From Vigna angularis (Eukaryota > Streptophyta > Magnoliopsida > Fabales > Fabaceae), in contig NC_068970.1 in the NCBI RefSeq assembly GCF_016808095.1, positions 45,791,630-45,855,629 of the forward strand: 64,000 nucleotides of DNA, written 5' to 3'. The position numbers and the translations under genes were made by a program. Positions within the stretch are counted from its first letter, which is position 1; every line of letters starts with the position of its first letter. Under the pieces are notes generated by a model that saw only the letters and a list, made by a program, of their open reading frames with translations, did not search any database and was not told the DNA's origin. Below, in pieces: positions 23,015 through 40,770 of this stretch.

Positions 23015-23880
23015 TGTGAATCGGAGCAAAATCAGACATAGGTTGAGTTAGAGTTAAACTGGAACATTATCAAACTAGTTGAGATTTATGCAGGTTAACC
23101 TTAGTTAGGTCAAGTTCAGGTCATGCTAAGATGAGTGAAGTCTAAATTAAGTTGAGATAGATTAGGTTAAAGTCAAATCAAGTTCTACTTGGACCAAGTC
23201 AAGTTGAGCCAAGTCCAATTTTGGTCAAGGCAAAGTCTAGTTGACACGAACCCGGCTCATGTCACACTATGTTATGTTACAAACATGTCAAGTTGGTATA
23301 ACTAGGCTTACGTTGAGTTAAACTCACATTATGTTTGATTTGAGTTAAACCCACATTAGGAAAATTATAGTTAGACCTAGGCTAGACCATGTCAAGTCAA
23401 GCTCATGTCAGTCGATTCCAAGTTAGGATGGATAGGACCTAATTAGGCTGAAATCATGCATGTTATTAAGTCGAGCCCAAGTTAGGTTATATCAAAGTAG
23501 GTTGGATTTGGCTAAGTTTGAATAAACCTAGGTTGGACCCAATTCAAGTTGAACTGGGTTGAGTTTGGCTAGATCAAGATGAGACTAAGTCGAGTTCAAC
23601 CAAGGTCAATATAGGTTTTGTCTTGGCTAGCCCATGTTAGGTTGTCCTAGATTAGTCCAAGTTTGGATGAGTCAAACTTGGTTAAACTCAAGTTAGGCTT
23701 TATTGAGTCAAAATAAGATAAGTTAAGATTATATTGAGTTGGTTCAAGATAGGGTTAGACAAAATTATATTGACCTAAGTCAAATTTAATCCAAATTGAA
23801 AAAGGTCAATTGGATTGGATCTTAATCATAAAAATTGAGATGTTGAGTTGAGATGAGACAAGTTAGATCAAATCACAACT
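23015..23880. repeat. Degenerate short-word repeat rich in AAGTCAAGTTG / GGTTAGACC-type motifs
   Basis: The words GTCAAGTT, GTTGAGTT, TTAGGTT and CCAAGTT recur irregularly through the block at spacings of about 10-25 bp, with no fixed unit. It has no open frame and looks like a decayed minisatellite next to the AT runs. Confidence 0.55.
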
Positions 23881-24559
23881 TTTCATATAATTTAATAAAA
23901 ACTATTTAAAAACTAAATTATAATTAATATAAGTATTTAGAATAATTTATAATTTGAAACATTTTATGAACTTGTGTAATTTTAAAAATTATTTAAGAAC
24001 TCGTTAAACTAAAGTAATTTTTACTTTAATCATAACCTATTTTATGGAATAACATAAAATATTAAGACTTTTTTAACCTAGTAACTTGTTCTCAGTGAAT
24101 CAATAAAAAAATAAATTGAAGTTATATCAAATTGATATCTCTAAAAATATATCACAAATAAAAGTTATTATGGTTATAGCAACCATAAAGTTTACATATG
24201 TCAATAACAGTTATAACAATTTTTTAAAATATTTAACTAATTTAGAAAATTGCTCGAAATCGAAAAATTATATATTATTAATTTTGAATAAATTTCATAT
24301 CAATAAATATATTACATGTTTTTTTTTATATTAACTTTTGCAAAAAATATACTGAAACTGGAATAACAATAAAAGCTTGGGCAAAATGGTCCCTTCTTAT
24401 TTTGAGTTATATGTTGAAGTTTCGAAGCAGCATATATTTGTATTCTTTCGTATATATTTTGTGAACAAAATGAAGATTGAAGGCAACTAACAAAGTTAAG
24501 CTTTTGGCCTTTTGGAACGACTGGGATTTCGGCTCAACCCAAAACCATTCTACAAATTA
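23881..24559. other. AT-rich intergenic sequence; nothing recognised
   Basis: Low-complexity AT-rich DNA with no supported coding frame. Confidence 0.5.
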
Positions 24560-24789
24560 TATCAAATAGGTTTAATCATTTTGGAGGTCCTTAGTGCGTA
24601 TTCATGTCAATTAGTGCATATTTGTGTCAATTAGGTCATTGTATTACGAAAGAGTTCTATTGAGTCTTTTTTTTTTATGTAAAATTGAGTCAATAATGTC
24701 TCTAATGGTTCTGGACGGATATGATTTTAAATTTAAAAAAAAAAACTTTTTTTGGATTATTTAATAAAAACACGGAACGTTAAAGAGCT

Positions 24790-25150
24790 CCAAAGGCGAC
24801 GAGAGCCCGTCGAAAGTATGGCGAGGGCACAAGGGCACGTTTTTGCTTCTTCCCTCCATTTTGATTCGTCGAGTGAGGAGGAAGCTTCCTTCTCCTCTTC
24901 CTTTTCTGGTTTTGATTGGGTTGTAGGAGTTACCGTTATCTTATTTTGCGAATTGAGATGGTTGTTGTGCTTCTTTTTTACATATTGAAATGCGTTTTGA
25001 AGTATTCCTGTTGCGATATTGGGGTTAGGGTAGAGATTGAGAATGTTAAAGTATTGCAGTTTAGGGGAATTTCAAGTTCCCATTTCAAGTTTTCGCACTA
25101 AAGTTCATCTTCCCTTGTTATCTGAAATTCAATGTCTCTCTCGTTCCTTC
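24790..25150 (+). other. GC-richer segment inside the MULE, possibly a captured gene start
   Basis: The plus strand has an ATG near 24818 opening a serine- and glutamate-rich stretch (SSEEEASFSSSFSGFDW), then hydrophobic sequence. Base composition is less AT-rich than the surroundings, as expected for captured genic DNA. I cannot identify the source gene. Confidence 0.3.
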
Positions 25151-25840
25151 TTCAATTTCTTTTGCAATTTCTATTAGGTATTGGCTATTTCGGTCATGGT
25201 GTTATCTATTTGAATTTAGTTTACAGTATTTGGTGAAAGATTTGTTGATGGTGCAAAGGTGTGTATATTCATTGGATTTTCACTATTTTACTCTCTTTTT
25301 CCTCACTTTTGATGATGGAGCATAAGTTTTATGAAATCCTTTTGTCATTAGGCATCAATCAAGTTTCCATCTTCCTTTGTGAAAAACCTAGTTTCTCAAT
25401 ATTTTAGTTCAAATAAGTAAAGGGAAAAACTTTCTGACTACAAAATCGTGTTTTAAGATATCCTCAGAAGAATGACTATTTGTAATAGTACCTACAGGAC
25501 TAGTACTCTTTGTTCTTCGTCACCAGTAGGCTTTATAATATTTGAAATTAGCTAGTTTAATTATGACTCTACTCAACATCTATATTCTTCTTCAAGTATT
25601 CATAAATCATATAAGTAATGTATCAAACATTCCTTTGTAAGCACGAGTATTGTTGATAGGTTATGCCTGCAGCCTAAGAATCATGAAAAAAGATATGTCA
25701 ACAAAGAGCCCAGAGAAAGGATCAATAAGAAACCTAGAGTAAAAGAACAAAACTGATGCCTCCCTCCCCCACAATCCATATTTCCATTTGGGCGAAAGAG
25801 AGTAGAGAAATAACATTACTACTGACACAACTTTATACCT

Positions 25841-26165
25841 TGTCCTAATAACCTGCAGCGGATAAACACAAGTGGCTCCAAGAGCACCTGAAATTGTCCC
25901 ACATCCAAGTTGTACTAGAGGACCAAGTTCTATTAAGGAGAAAAAATAATAGAACTTTTTAAGTTTCAATACTTTTAGAACTGTTAATTTTTAATTAAAA
26001 AAATACAAACTGGTCAAATAAAATCATTATGTTCAAGAGATAATATGGTTGCGGTAATATCATACCACTGTCATGAAGAATGTATCTCTTAGATATATCT
26101 TTCAAGGTGTCATATACAGTGAGATCAATCCCTACATAGGGAATTATACCCAGAAGAGATGGAAC
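25841..26165 (-). pseudogene. Captured fragment of a calcium-dependent mitochondrial carrier (APC/SCaMC type)
   Basis: On the minus strand, 26165-26070 encodes [20 protein letters not shown] followed by [15 protein letters not shown]. After an AT-rich intron, 25935-25845 encodes GPLVQLGCGTISGALGATC followed by VYPLQVIRTR. These match part of the second and the start of the third carrier repeat of ATP-Mg/phosphate (APC/SCaMC) mitochondrial carriers, including the PxxVxxxR-like PLQVIRTR signature. The intact protein would exchange adenine nucleotides and phosphate across the inner mitochondrial membrane. Only two exons are kept, so it is non-functional as a carrier. Confidence 0.8.
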
Positions 26166-26166
26166 A

Positions 26167-26350
26167 AGCCCTTGTAGTGGGTGGTGGCCATGGAGACGCT
26201 GTCGAGGACGGCGTCGACGGCGACGTTGGCGAGACGCTTCTACTAGTTGAGAGGAACGCCGAGCTTGTCGAAGTAGCGGAGGAGTTCAGGATCGGCATCT
26301 TGGAGGGATTGCAGAGGGCATTTCTTCTTGGGAGTGGAGTAGTAGCAGAT
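26167..26350 (-). pseudogene. Captured fragment of SufB (chloroplast Fe-S assembly)
   Basis: The minus strand encodes CYYSTPKKKC, then [18 protein letters not shown], two stops, and [20 protein letters not shown]. This matches the N-terminal third of plant SufB (ABCI8), part of the SufBCD scaffold for plastid iron-sulphur cluster assembly, which has a DxCYYSAPKKK and [27 protein letters not shown] region. The fragment runs straight into the carrier fragment at about 26166 with a one-base frame change, so the join was made during capture. The double stop occupies the place of the usual Glu-Gln pair. Confidence 0.78.
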
Positions 26351-26753
26351 CCTTCACCTAGGCGCATACCGTAACGTGAAGGTTTTGAGTGTTTGATGTT
26401 TAGGGTTGGGGGACAATGGATTTGGGGTGGTGCGTGGGGGAGATGGAGAGGCTATTGCAGTAGAGAAGAGACGCCATGGATGAGACCCGAAAATAAATTT
26501 AATGTGGTGCGGAACAATTAGAATGTTATAATTGACTCAACTTTACATAAGAATCCAATTGAGTTTTTTAAAAATACGAGAAGCTAATTCACACATGCAT
26601 AAATAGATCTTTCAAACTCATTAAACCTATCAAATATAATGAAAACAACTAATTTCTCACATCACCACAATTGGATTTAAATTTCAAAGAATTATAACAA
26701 ATACCATTAAATTCTCCAAGTAGTCGATATTAATGTAAAATGAATACCCTTCC

Positions 26754-29350
26754 TGTAAGGATCTGTAAAATGAATAAGGGGCCATTGGGCCTTATGTGGG
26801 GCAGCCAAGCCCATCAGCCTAAGGCCAGCCTAACCTTAGGAAGGGCTCATCAGAGTTCTTTTTCATTTTTTTAGGCTCTTTCCTTTCTCTCTCTAGAACC
26901 ATTTGCCCTAAAGGTTTTCTCTGACTTCACTCTAGATTCCCAGCTCCTTGAACCATAGGAATTCGATTTAGGAGCTATCCAAGCGTCCGTGGTGTAGAGG
27001 GCTTCATTTCTACTGAACGTTTTCTTCATTCCGACTGGTAAGTCATTCTTCCCCTTCTCTTTCACTGTCTTTGAACTTAGGGCATGCGACGTCACTGGTT
27101 GCATGTTACTAGCGGGGTTTCATCTTCATATTTTCTGTTAAATCAAGCTCTAAGAGCTGCTGTTGTCACCACTTTGGTGGTTTGTAGGGCCAGGTTAAGC
27201 TCTTGTGCTGTCAAGGGTACTGCTAGGACAATTTCAGTTAGTTGTGCTTGGAGAAACCGGGTAAGGGGAACTAGTTATGTTTTGTTTGAACTATATGATA
27301 TGTATGCTTGATAATTTATGATTGTTTACTGTTGAGTTATATTTTTGTGGTGAGCATGTTGATTTGTATCTACTGGATGTGTGGAAGTTGTGTAACCATG
27401 GTGTGCTGAACATTGTTTGACTTGGATGAGGTTGTTGGCTGTAATGAATTTCTGGTCTGGAGTAAGAACTCTATAAAATAGTCAATATGAGTAGTGGGTG
27501 AGTGTACAGGTACTATTTCAGGTTAGTGTGAAGGGAAATGATGCATAGTAATTGGGCAATTGGAGTCTAGAACATATAGTACAGTTTGGATTAATTGTTG
27601 AGAGTACTTGGTTGGTAGGATAGAGGGACCTTAAAAACCTGAGTTGGCACATCCCTGATCATAGAGCAGCCCTGGTCTGATCCAACAAGTTGTAACTAGT
27701 CATATGTGCTAGCGTCGAAGGTGAGTTTGATGCGTTTAGACATTGGGTTCTTCTCCGATGACCAATTGGGCAGTTTGGCTAGCTTGGATGAGTCAATTAG
27801 AACTGGTTAGGGTCATAAAACTGAGTAAAGTCATTAGCAACCTGGTAGAATTGAAATTGGGTCCTTAGTTTAATGAAATTGGAGTTTTAATGAAAAGTTA
27901 GGGAGTGACTCCTTTAGAATCAGGTTAATAACACCTTATAAACATCTAGACAAGTTTAACTAGGTACCAAGTATGAATTAGAGGCATTAAAAGTTGGAAG
28001 AAAGGTCTAAAAGTGGTAAGGAGTGGTTGAGTAGATAATTCTGCAGAATTATGCAGAACGCTGTAGTGACCGTTCGGTCTTAGTGGGTGGTATTGGTAGC
28101 GTTCGGTCTTAGTGAGTAATCTTGACAGCGTTCGGTCTTAGTGGGTGGTATTAGTAACGTTCGGTCTTAGTGAGTGGTCTTGACAGCGTTTGGTCTTAGT
28201 GGGTGGTATTGTTAGCTTTCGGTCTTAGTGGGTGGTATTGATAGCGTTCGATCTTAGTGAGTGACCTTGACGGTGTTCGTTCTCTCTTAGTGTTCGATCA
28301 TAAATAGTGCTCGGCCACTTCTTCAGTCTTTCCTTTATGGACCGTTCGGTCCTATCCTTTGGGAAGTGAAATAAGTGCTCGGCCAAAGTCTAACGTTCGG
28401 CCAAGGCCCTAAGCGTTCGGCCAAGGTTTTAGTGTTCGGCCAAGGCTCTAGGTGTTCGTCCAAGACCCTAAGCGTTCGGCCAAGGTCTTAGCGTTCGGCC
28501 AAGGCTCTAGGTATTCGTCCAAAACTCACAGCGTTCGGCCAAAGCTCTCAGTGCTCGGCCAAAACTCACAGCGTTCGGTTCAAGCTCATTTGCTCTTGTT
28601 TTGGTTTGAATTAAGTGTGCGAAATGATTGAAATGCACAATATGATCGTGGTAATGTTATTATACTGAAAGTATGTGAATGTATGAGACATGTTTGATGG
28701 TTGAATGTAACAAGAAGGTGTAATGGACGTAATTCCATGGCCTCAAGGTGAGGATTCATGGTAGTGCCTCAGTGTGTAGAATGATTGCATGGCAGCTTAG
28801 TTTTGGGGGTTTTCCTGAAACTACAATGATCAATCATTCTCAAGTAGAGAGGATTGAATCATGTGGTGAGTAGTAGCAGGAGGTCCTAGTCTTGGAGGCT
28901 TCCAGTATGCTCCAGGACGTAGAACGGACTAACCTCGTGAGTGTAGTAGGGTGGAACCCATTGGCAACGGTTTTGCAAAGTAGTAGAGGCCACCATGAGT
29001 GCATAACCCGCCATAGCTCGGCAATCATTCTAGTTTGGACGAGTCGGTTTATAAAGCAACAAGTCTTGTGATGTCATTTTACCATGTTTTCACTGAACTA
29101 TGCATGTCGTGTGTGATTGAATAAGATGCTTTTTATACCTAGCTTACCCTTGCTTGTTTGTGTTGTTTGTGTATGATTCCTTTCGCGATGATCATCCACT
29201 TGGATGGGAGCAGATGGTGAGGAGGTTCTTTTGGAGACAACTTTGGAAAATGAGGGCAATGTTGTTGCCTAGTCTCCTTAGGACGTTATTAGTTATTTTC
29301 TGCATAACGTCTTTATTATATATGTTTTTCTATATAATTACGACCTCACA
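26754..29350 (+). mobile_element. Solo LTR, 2597 bp, with internal minisatellites
   Basis: It begins TGTAAGGATC and ends ACGACCTCACA, with a perfect 5-bp duplication CTTCC at 26749-26753 and 29351-29355. No internal retroelement domain or partner LTR accompanies it, so it is a solo LTR. The segment 28800-29040 is clearly similar to 36395-36640 in the next LTR, and 27610-27730 is similar in reverse to 54450-54575. These three belong to one general family. Short minus-strand frames conserved in two copies only reflect DNA similarity. Confidence 0.88.
28071..28590 (+). repeat. Two adjacent minisatellites in the solo LTR
   Basis: The range 28071-28275 holds about seven 29-bp units starting GTTCGGTCTTAGTG, at 28072, 28101, 28130, 28159, 28188, 28217 and 28246. 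The range 28378-28585 holds about ten 19- to 21-bp units of GTTCGGCCAAGG. Both share the GTTCGG start, suggesting one grew from the other. Confidence 0.85.
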
Positions 29351-29355
29351 CTTCC

Positions 29356-30235
29356 TAATAATATAAATTTTGTATTTGAAAAAGTTAATTGAAATACGCT
29401 TTTTTACTTTGTATTCTAAAATATAAAATTTGAAACATACAAAATTTACTCCAAGTTATACAATTTGAAATAAATAAAAAACTCATGGAGATGCATTATC
29501 AAAAATATTTTTAATTAAACCATTCTCTAAAAATTTGAATTAGAAGTTCCAAGTACCTGTTTTAATAACAACAATTAGAAATTTCCGAAGACAAAACGTT
29601 TTTTATTCCTGGTTCGTGAGGGTTACTGATTTGATTCCTAGTTCGTTCAGTTTTCTTTCCCCGTCGTTATTTATATTTAACAACAGATAAATATTCAAGT
29701 TATCCAATAAATGCAAATAAAAGAGGAAATAATTTTTTTTCAAAAATTTTTTTATGCACGTAGCACAAATTTAAATTGTTAATTTTCCAAAGACTTCCAA
29801 AGAAAAATTTTAAAGTATCCAGTGAAAAAAAAATGCTTTTCAATGGTAATTTTTCACAACTCAAAGTGTAACTAAGAGCCACATGATAGAGTGTGATATA
29901 AATGGCAATTCTATTTCTTCATACCAATGCAATGGTGATATTTTCATTTCTATCCAAAATTTAAAAAAGAAATTAGTGTAAATCCATATGAATTTACATT
30001 CAATTAAAACTTATGGAGCGTAATTTTGTTTATTGCAATAATGATCATCATCTTGTCATAGTTGATTTTACGTATATTCTTGAGATAATTTTTTTTTTTT
30101 ACTTTTAAGACATTTTAAATTAATTTCACATCTTAATTATTTCAAACATAATGAAAACTAAGACGGGCTTGACAACTGATATTTATTAAAGGTAGTAACA
30201 TATTTAATCTTTTACTTTTAAAACATACAAACATC
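29356..30235. other. AT-rich intergenic sequence upstream of the tRNA; nothing recognised
   Basis: No gene or ordered repeat is supported. Confidence 0.5.
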
Positions 30236-30307
30236 GGGCATTTGGTCTAGTGGTATGATTCTCGCTTAGGGTGCGAGAGGTCCCGAGTTCAATTCTCGGA
30301 ATGCCCC
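30236..30307 (+). tRNA. tRNA-Pro (AGG)
   Basis: The 72-nt sequence folds as a standard tRNA. The acceptor stem is GGGCATT with AATGCCC, and the discriminator base is C. The anticodon stem CTCGC/GCGAG encloses the loop TTAGGGT, whose anticodon AGG (30268-30270) reads proline codons. The T-arm includes GGTCCCGAGTTCAATTCTC, carrying the B box, and TGGTCTAGTGG serves as the A box. A run of six or seven T about 10 bases downstream serves as the polymerase III terminator. No intron is present and no CCA is encoded, as expected for a nuclear gene. Confidence 0.97.
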
Positions 30308-30543
30308 TATCAAATCGTTTTTTTCGTTCTTTCTCACTGTGTAACCTCATAACTGAATCATTGTATTTTTCATTAAGCAACCAAATACACACAAAAACTA
30401 AACATAACTTAGTGAAATAGAAAGATCAGAGTACTGAATAATGAACTTCCTATTCATTACAGTACCTACACTATAATAAACTTCTGAAATCAAACATAGC
30501 CTATGGAGTAAAAATATATATAACTTCTTTAGGTTTATTCCCT

Positions 30544-31332
30544 CTAAGCATACTTGCAGTTATCGTAACCTGCAGACAAAGAAAACAACATGAACTAGCT
30601 CAGAATCCCAAAACAGACACAAAACATGTTTCAACGAAATCCTCAAATAAACACATGTTACACTTCTTCCCATTTTCTAATAAAGGAACATGTAATGTTT
30701 ATAAGCTTACTTGGGTCACTGACAGCTATGAGACCTGATCCTGCGAAGTAACAGTTCCAACCATTTCCACCGCTGAATGCATAGTACTGATTCATGACAA
30801 CAGAAGCATGGTTCAACAGATTGTTGGGGTCGAAGCAGGATCCACCTGGCTGGATCATCTTGCAATCACCCAAGATGCTGCAAGCATACTGAATGTTGTT
30901 CTCCAGTGTTGAATCACTCGATGAAGGTTTTGCCACACACCAACTCTTCTGGGCTTCCTGTATTTGAAACAAACAATGAGCTTTCTTCCATATTGATATG
31001 CAGAAGATACTTACACAATTAATGTGATGAGTTTTCACCAATCCATAAGCAAACTTCACATTCCTTCCTGCACAAGTCAACCAATTAATCAAACATTTAA
31101 GATGGTCAAAATGAAGTAAAATTTCATGCAATTCTAAGCACTATCGGAACTTAGTCAACAGAAAAAACAGAAGTTGTATTAACGTAGATATATAGAGAGA
31201 GAGAGAGATAATATGAACTTTCAGTGGAAATTGTAAAAGGATAATTCACATGGATTAATTACCCAAGTTGTTGCATGAGAGGAGCAGAGGAAAAATGAAA
31301 AGAAAAACAAGTGAAGAAGTTGATTTGGCCAT
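30544..31332 (-). CDS. Secreted X8-domain (CBM43) protein, 123 aa, four exons
   Basis: Exons (minus order) are 31332-31263, 31067-31039, 30957-30711 and 30569-30544. All introns are GT-AG and the joined 372 nt are in frame. Residues 1-20 are a hydrophobic signal peptide (MAKSTSSLVFLFIFPLLL), so the protein is secreted. Residues 39-123 form one X8 domain with WCVAKPSSSD at its start, six cysteines (40, 59, 65, 74, 102, 120), a GGSCFDPNN motif and an NCYF motif near the end. X8 domains bind beta-1,3-glucan (callose). There is no glucanase domain and no GPI-anchor tail, so it resembles the short Ole e 10-like proteins rather than plasmodesmal PDCB proteins. The actual ligand is inferred. The 29-nt second exon is easily missed by gene finders. 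The nearest neighbour is the divergent tRNA gene, with no functional link. Confidence 0.87.
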
Positions 31333-31419
31333 GGTATGAGCTTTGAATTCGTAAAGAGAGAAACGATGCTATTTTCCTTTGAGGGGTGCTGTGATGTGAA
31401 CTGAAAGGGCATGGTATAA

Positions 31420-34016
<2,597 letters not shown>

Positions 34017-34395
34017 ACACACACTCGTAGCATATATCTATTATAAAGGAACATAATAGAATAATTGAATGAAGAGTTATTTAATTTGGTAAACTAGTGC
34101 TTTAATAATTTCTGACATATTTTAATCCAATTCTAGATTAAGATTATAAATTTTCATTTAATTTTAAAATACTTATTTATATTTAAAATGTATGAAAATA
34201 CTGTTGTATCTTTTTTATTTATTTATTTCTTTTTTGCAAAATATTTTGCTACTTTAAAATATTTGAAATTTCTTTCTTCTTATGGCCAATTGTAGTTAAT
34301 TTAGTATAAAAGCTATAAAAATAATATTATTTAAGATTATTAAAGTAATAAAAAATTAAATTAATATGCTTACATTATTTTTTATAATTAAATTT

Positions 34396-39003
<4,608 letters not shown>

Positions 39004-40440
39004 TATCACGTCATCCAATAACTTTATTCAGAAAATTCTAATATTTGTAACATGTCAATAAAGGGCAATAGTTTTTGCGCAGATAAAATTTATATTATCA
39101 ATGTCGGCATAAGTGAGTGCAATTTCTGGCCAGAAAACCTATTAGATGTGTACGTTTTCTTTTTCCATTAAGTCCAAAACACTTTATTTTTATTTCAATT
39201 AATAATAGTTCAAATCATAGACCATCATCATCATCCTCCACAGTTATTTTTCAACACACTGCTGCCAACTTTAGAATCTACAAGATCCTCACCAACCCCA
39301 AGCACTATCTCAAAAGAAACACTATTACATGATAACATAAAAAACATCTGCAACTTCACAAATTAAACGGCTGGGAAGTAGATTCTGTCCAACTACTATT
39401 CGCATTCCACTACTTTTTTCTTGTTCCTGCTAAAGCAAAGATAGTGAATTCTCAATAGTTGAGTTTATATTTCCAACAGTTTGTTGTTGAGCTGCTGTAA
39501 TAGTCTAAAAGGGATTTACACCAACTTCGAAATTACAGTCTATAACAATTTGAAAGAAATACCAAAATGTAATGATATAAAAATGAGTAAAGAAAATTAA
39601 CTTACTATGGTAGTATCCGTTTATATTATAGTTTTTTTTTTTACCTTTAGATAAATATTAGAAAACCGGTTTAAGTACGGGAGATTTCTTAGAAAATAAT
39701 AAAAGTGTCTATTCACCTCCCAACTCCGTATAATTAGCTTCGAATATCTCAGACTAGGTAGTTACAATTCTAATTGATTAACAGCTTCGAATGTAATTGT
39801 TGTGCTTGCAAAGGATTTTCAGTAGTCTTTGTCAGCCCTTGAACTTGAACCATAGTAATATCCCAAATCCACACGTCTCAACCAATGTGCCAGCTTTACC
39901 TTATTTCAATAATTTTTTGCTTTTATTTTGTGCAACTTGCGTGGCATTCACACATTATCTATAACCAAGTTGTTTGGTGTCTTCATCACACAAGTTGCTG
40001 CAAACCGCGTTTGTTGATATCCATGCATGTTCACTTTTGCTTCTTATGGTTAATGTCGACTCTTCTATATCTAAAACACACCATATTTGCTCCACTAGTC
40101 ACGCTCAACTTCTTAATTAATACGTTTTCATATTCTTTCTGCTAATGCCAAACTGCTTTCTTCTAATTAATGACAAAACCAGACGACTCAACAACAGTAG
40201 CTATGCCAATATTCAACCCAAGTCTAGGAAAATCAACGTTCAACGCCTTCCAAATGCAATTTGCAATTAATCAAAGCTTCAAATTTTAATTATATTCTTT
40301 TACTTAGTATTAAACTGGTTTCTGCTAATGCCTGGTATTAAAAAATAACTTATTTATTTATTTCTGGTTTGAAGCTCTATGGATAACCATCTTAAAATAG
40401 TATCTACTATCTGTACTCTCTCTCAACCTTTGAGTGAAAA
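39004..40440. other. Intergenic sequence; nothing recognised
   Basis: No supported gene. Short open frames are not conserved-looking and lack domain features. Confidence 0.5.
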
Positions 40441-40449
40441 TATCCATAT

Positions 40450-40705
40450 TTGACTTTGCGTATTCTATGGGGTGTCTCAATCAGTAGAAGATTCGACCTG
40501 ATTCGTTATATCGACATGATATCGTAGGTCAAAGTTAAGATGCTCAATCCTCGTCGAAACAATCACGGTTTTTGTTCTAAGTAACATTAATCCCTGCTAA
40601 AGATTTGACTAGCCTAGATGTCATTGAACACACTCTGTCACAAATGGGGGGCCATGCCTTTTGAAATTATTGGTGGATCAATGAACATTATCAGTTGTAT
40701 ATAAA
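40450..40705 (+). promoter_or_regulatory. Probable FLS2 promoter: TATA box and three W-box motifs
   Basis: A TATATAAA box lies at 40698-40705, about 66 bp before the start codon. Three WRKY-binding W-box cores (TTGACY) occur upstream: TTGACT at 40450-40455, TTGACC on the minus strand at 40527-40532, and TTGACT at 40605-40610. W boxes are typical of defence-gene promoters. Use in this gene is inference. Confidence 0.5.
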
Positions 40706-40770
40706 GGCTTCATTCACTTCCATTTTAGTATCAGTACACTGCAATTCAACTCTATCTACAATATTCCACA

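Larger units (their letters stand above)
24569..26627. mobile_element. Pack-MULE joining SufB and mitochondrial-carrier fragments
   Basis: The left end begins GGTTTAATCATTTTGG and the right end is CTCATTAAACC. A perfect 9-bp target duplication TATCAAATA lies at 24560-24568 and 26628-26636. The inverted repeats (about 24569-24715 and 26500-26627) are diverged but share ATGTAAAATTGAGTCAAT-like text, also present in the MULE at 14687-17960, so the two elements belong to related families. There is no transposase. Two unrelated captured genes are fused inside. Confidence 0.9.
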
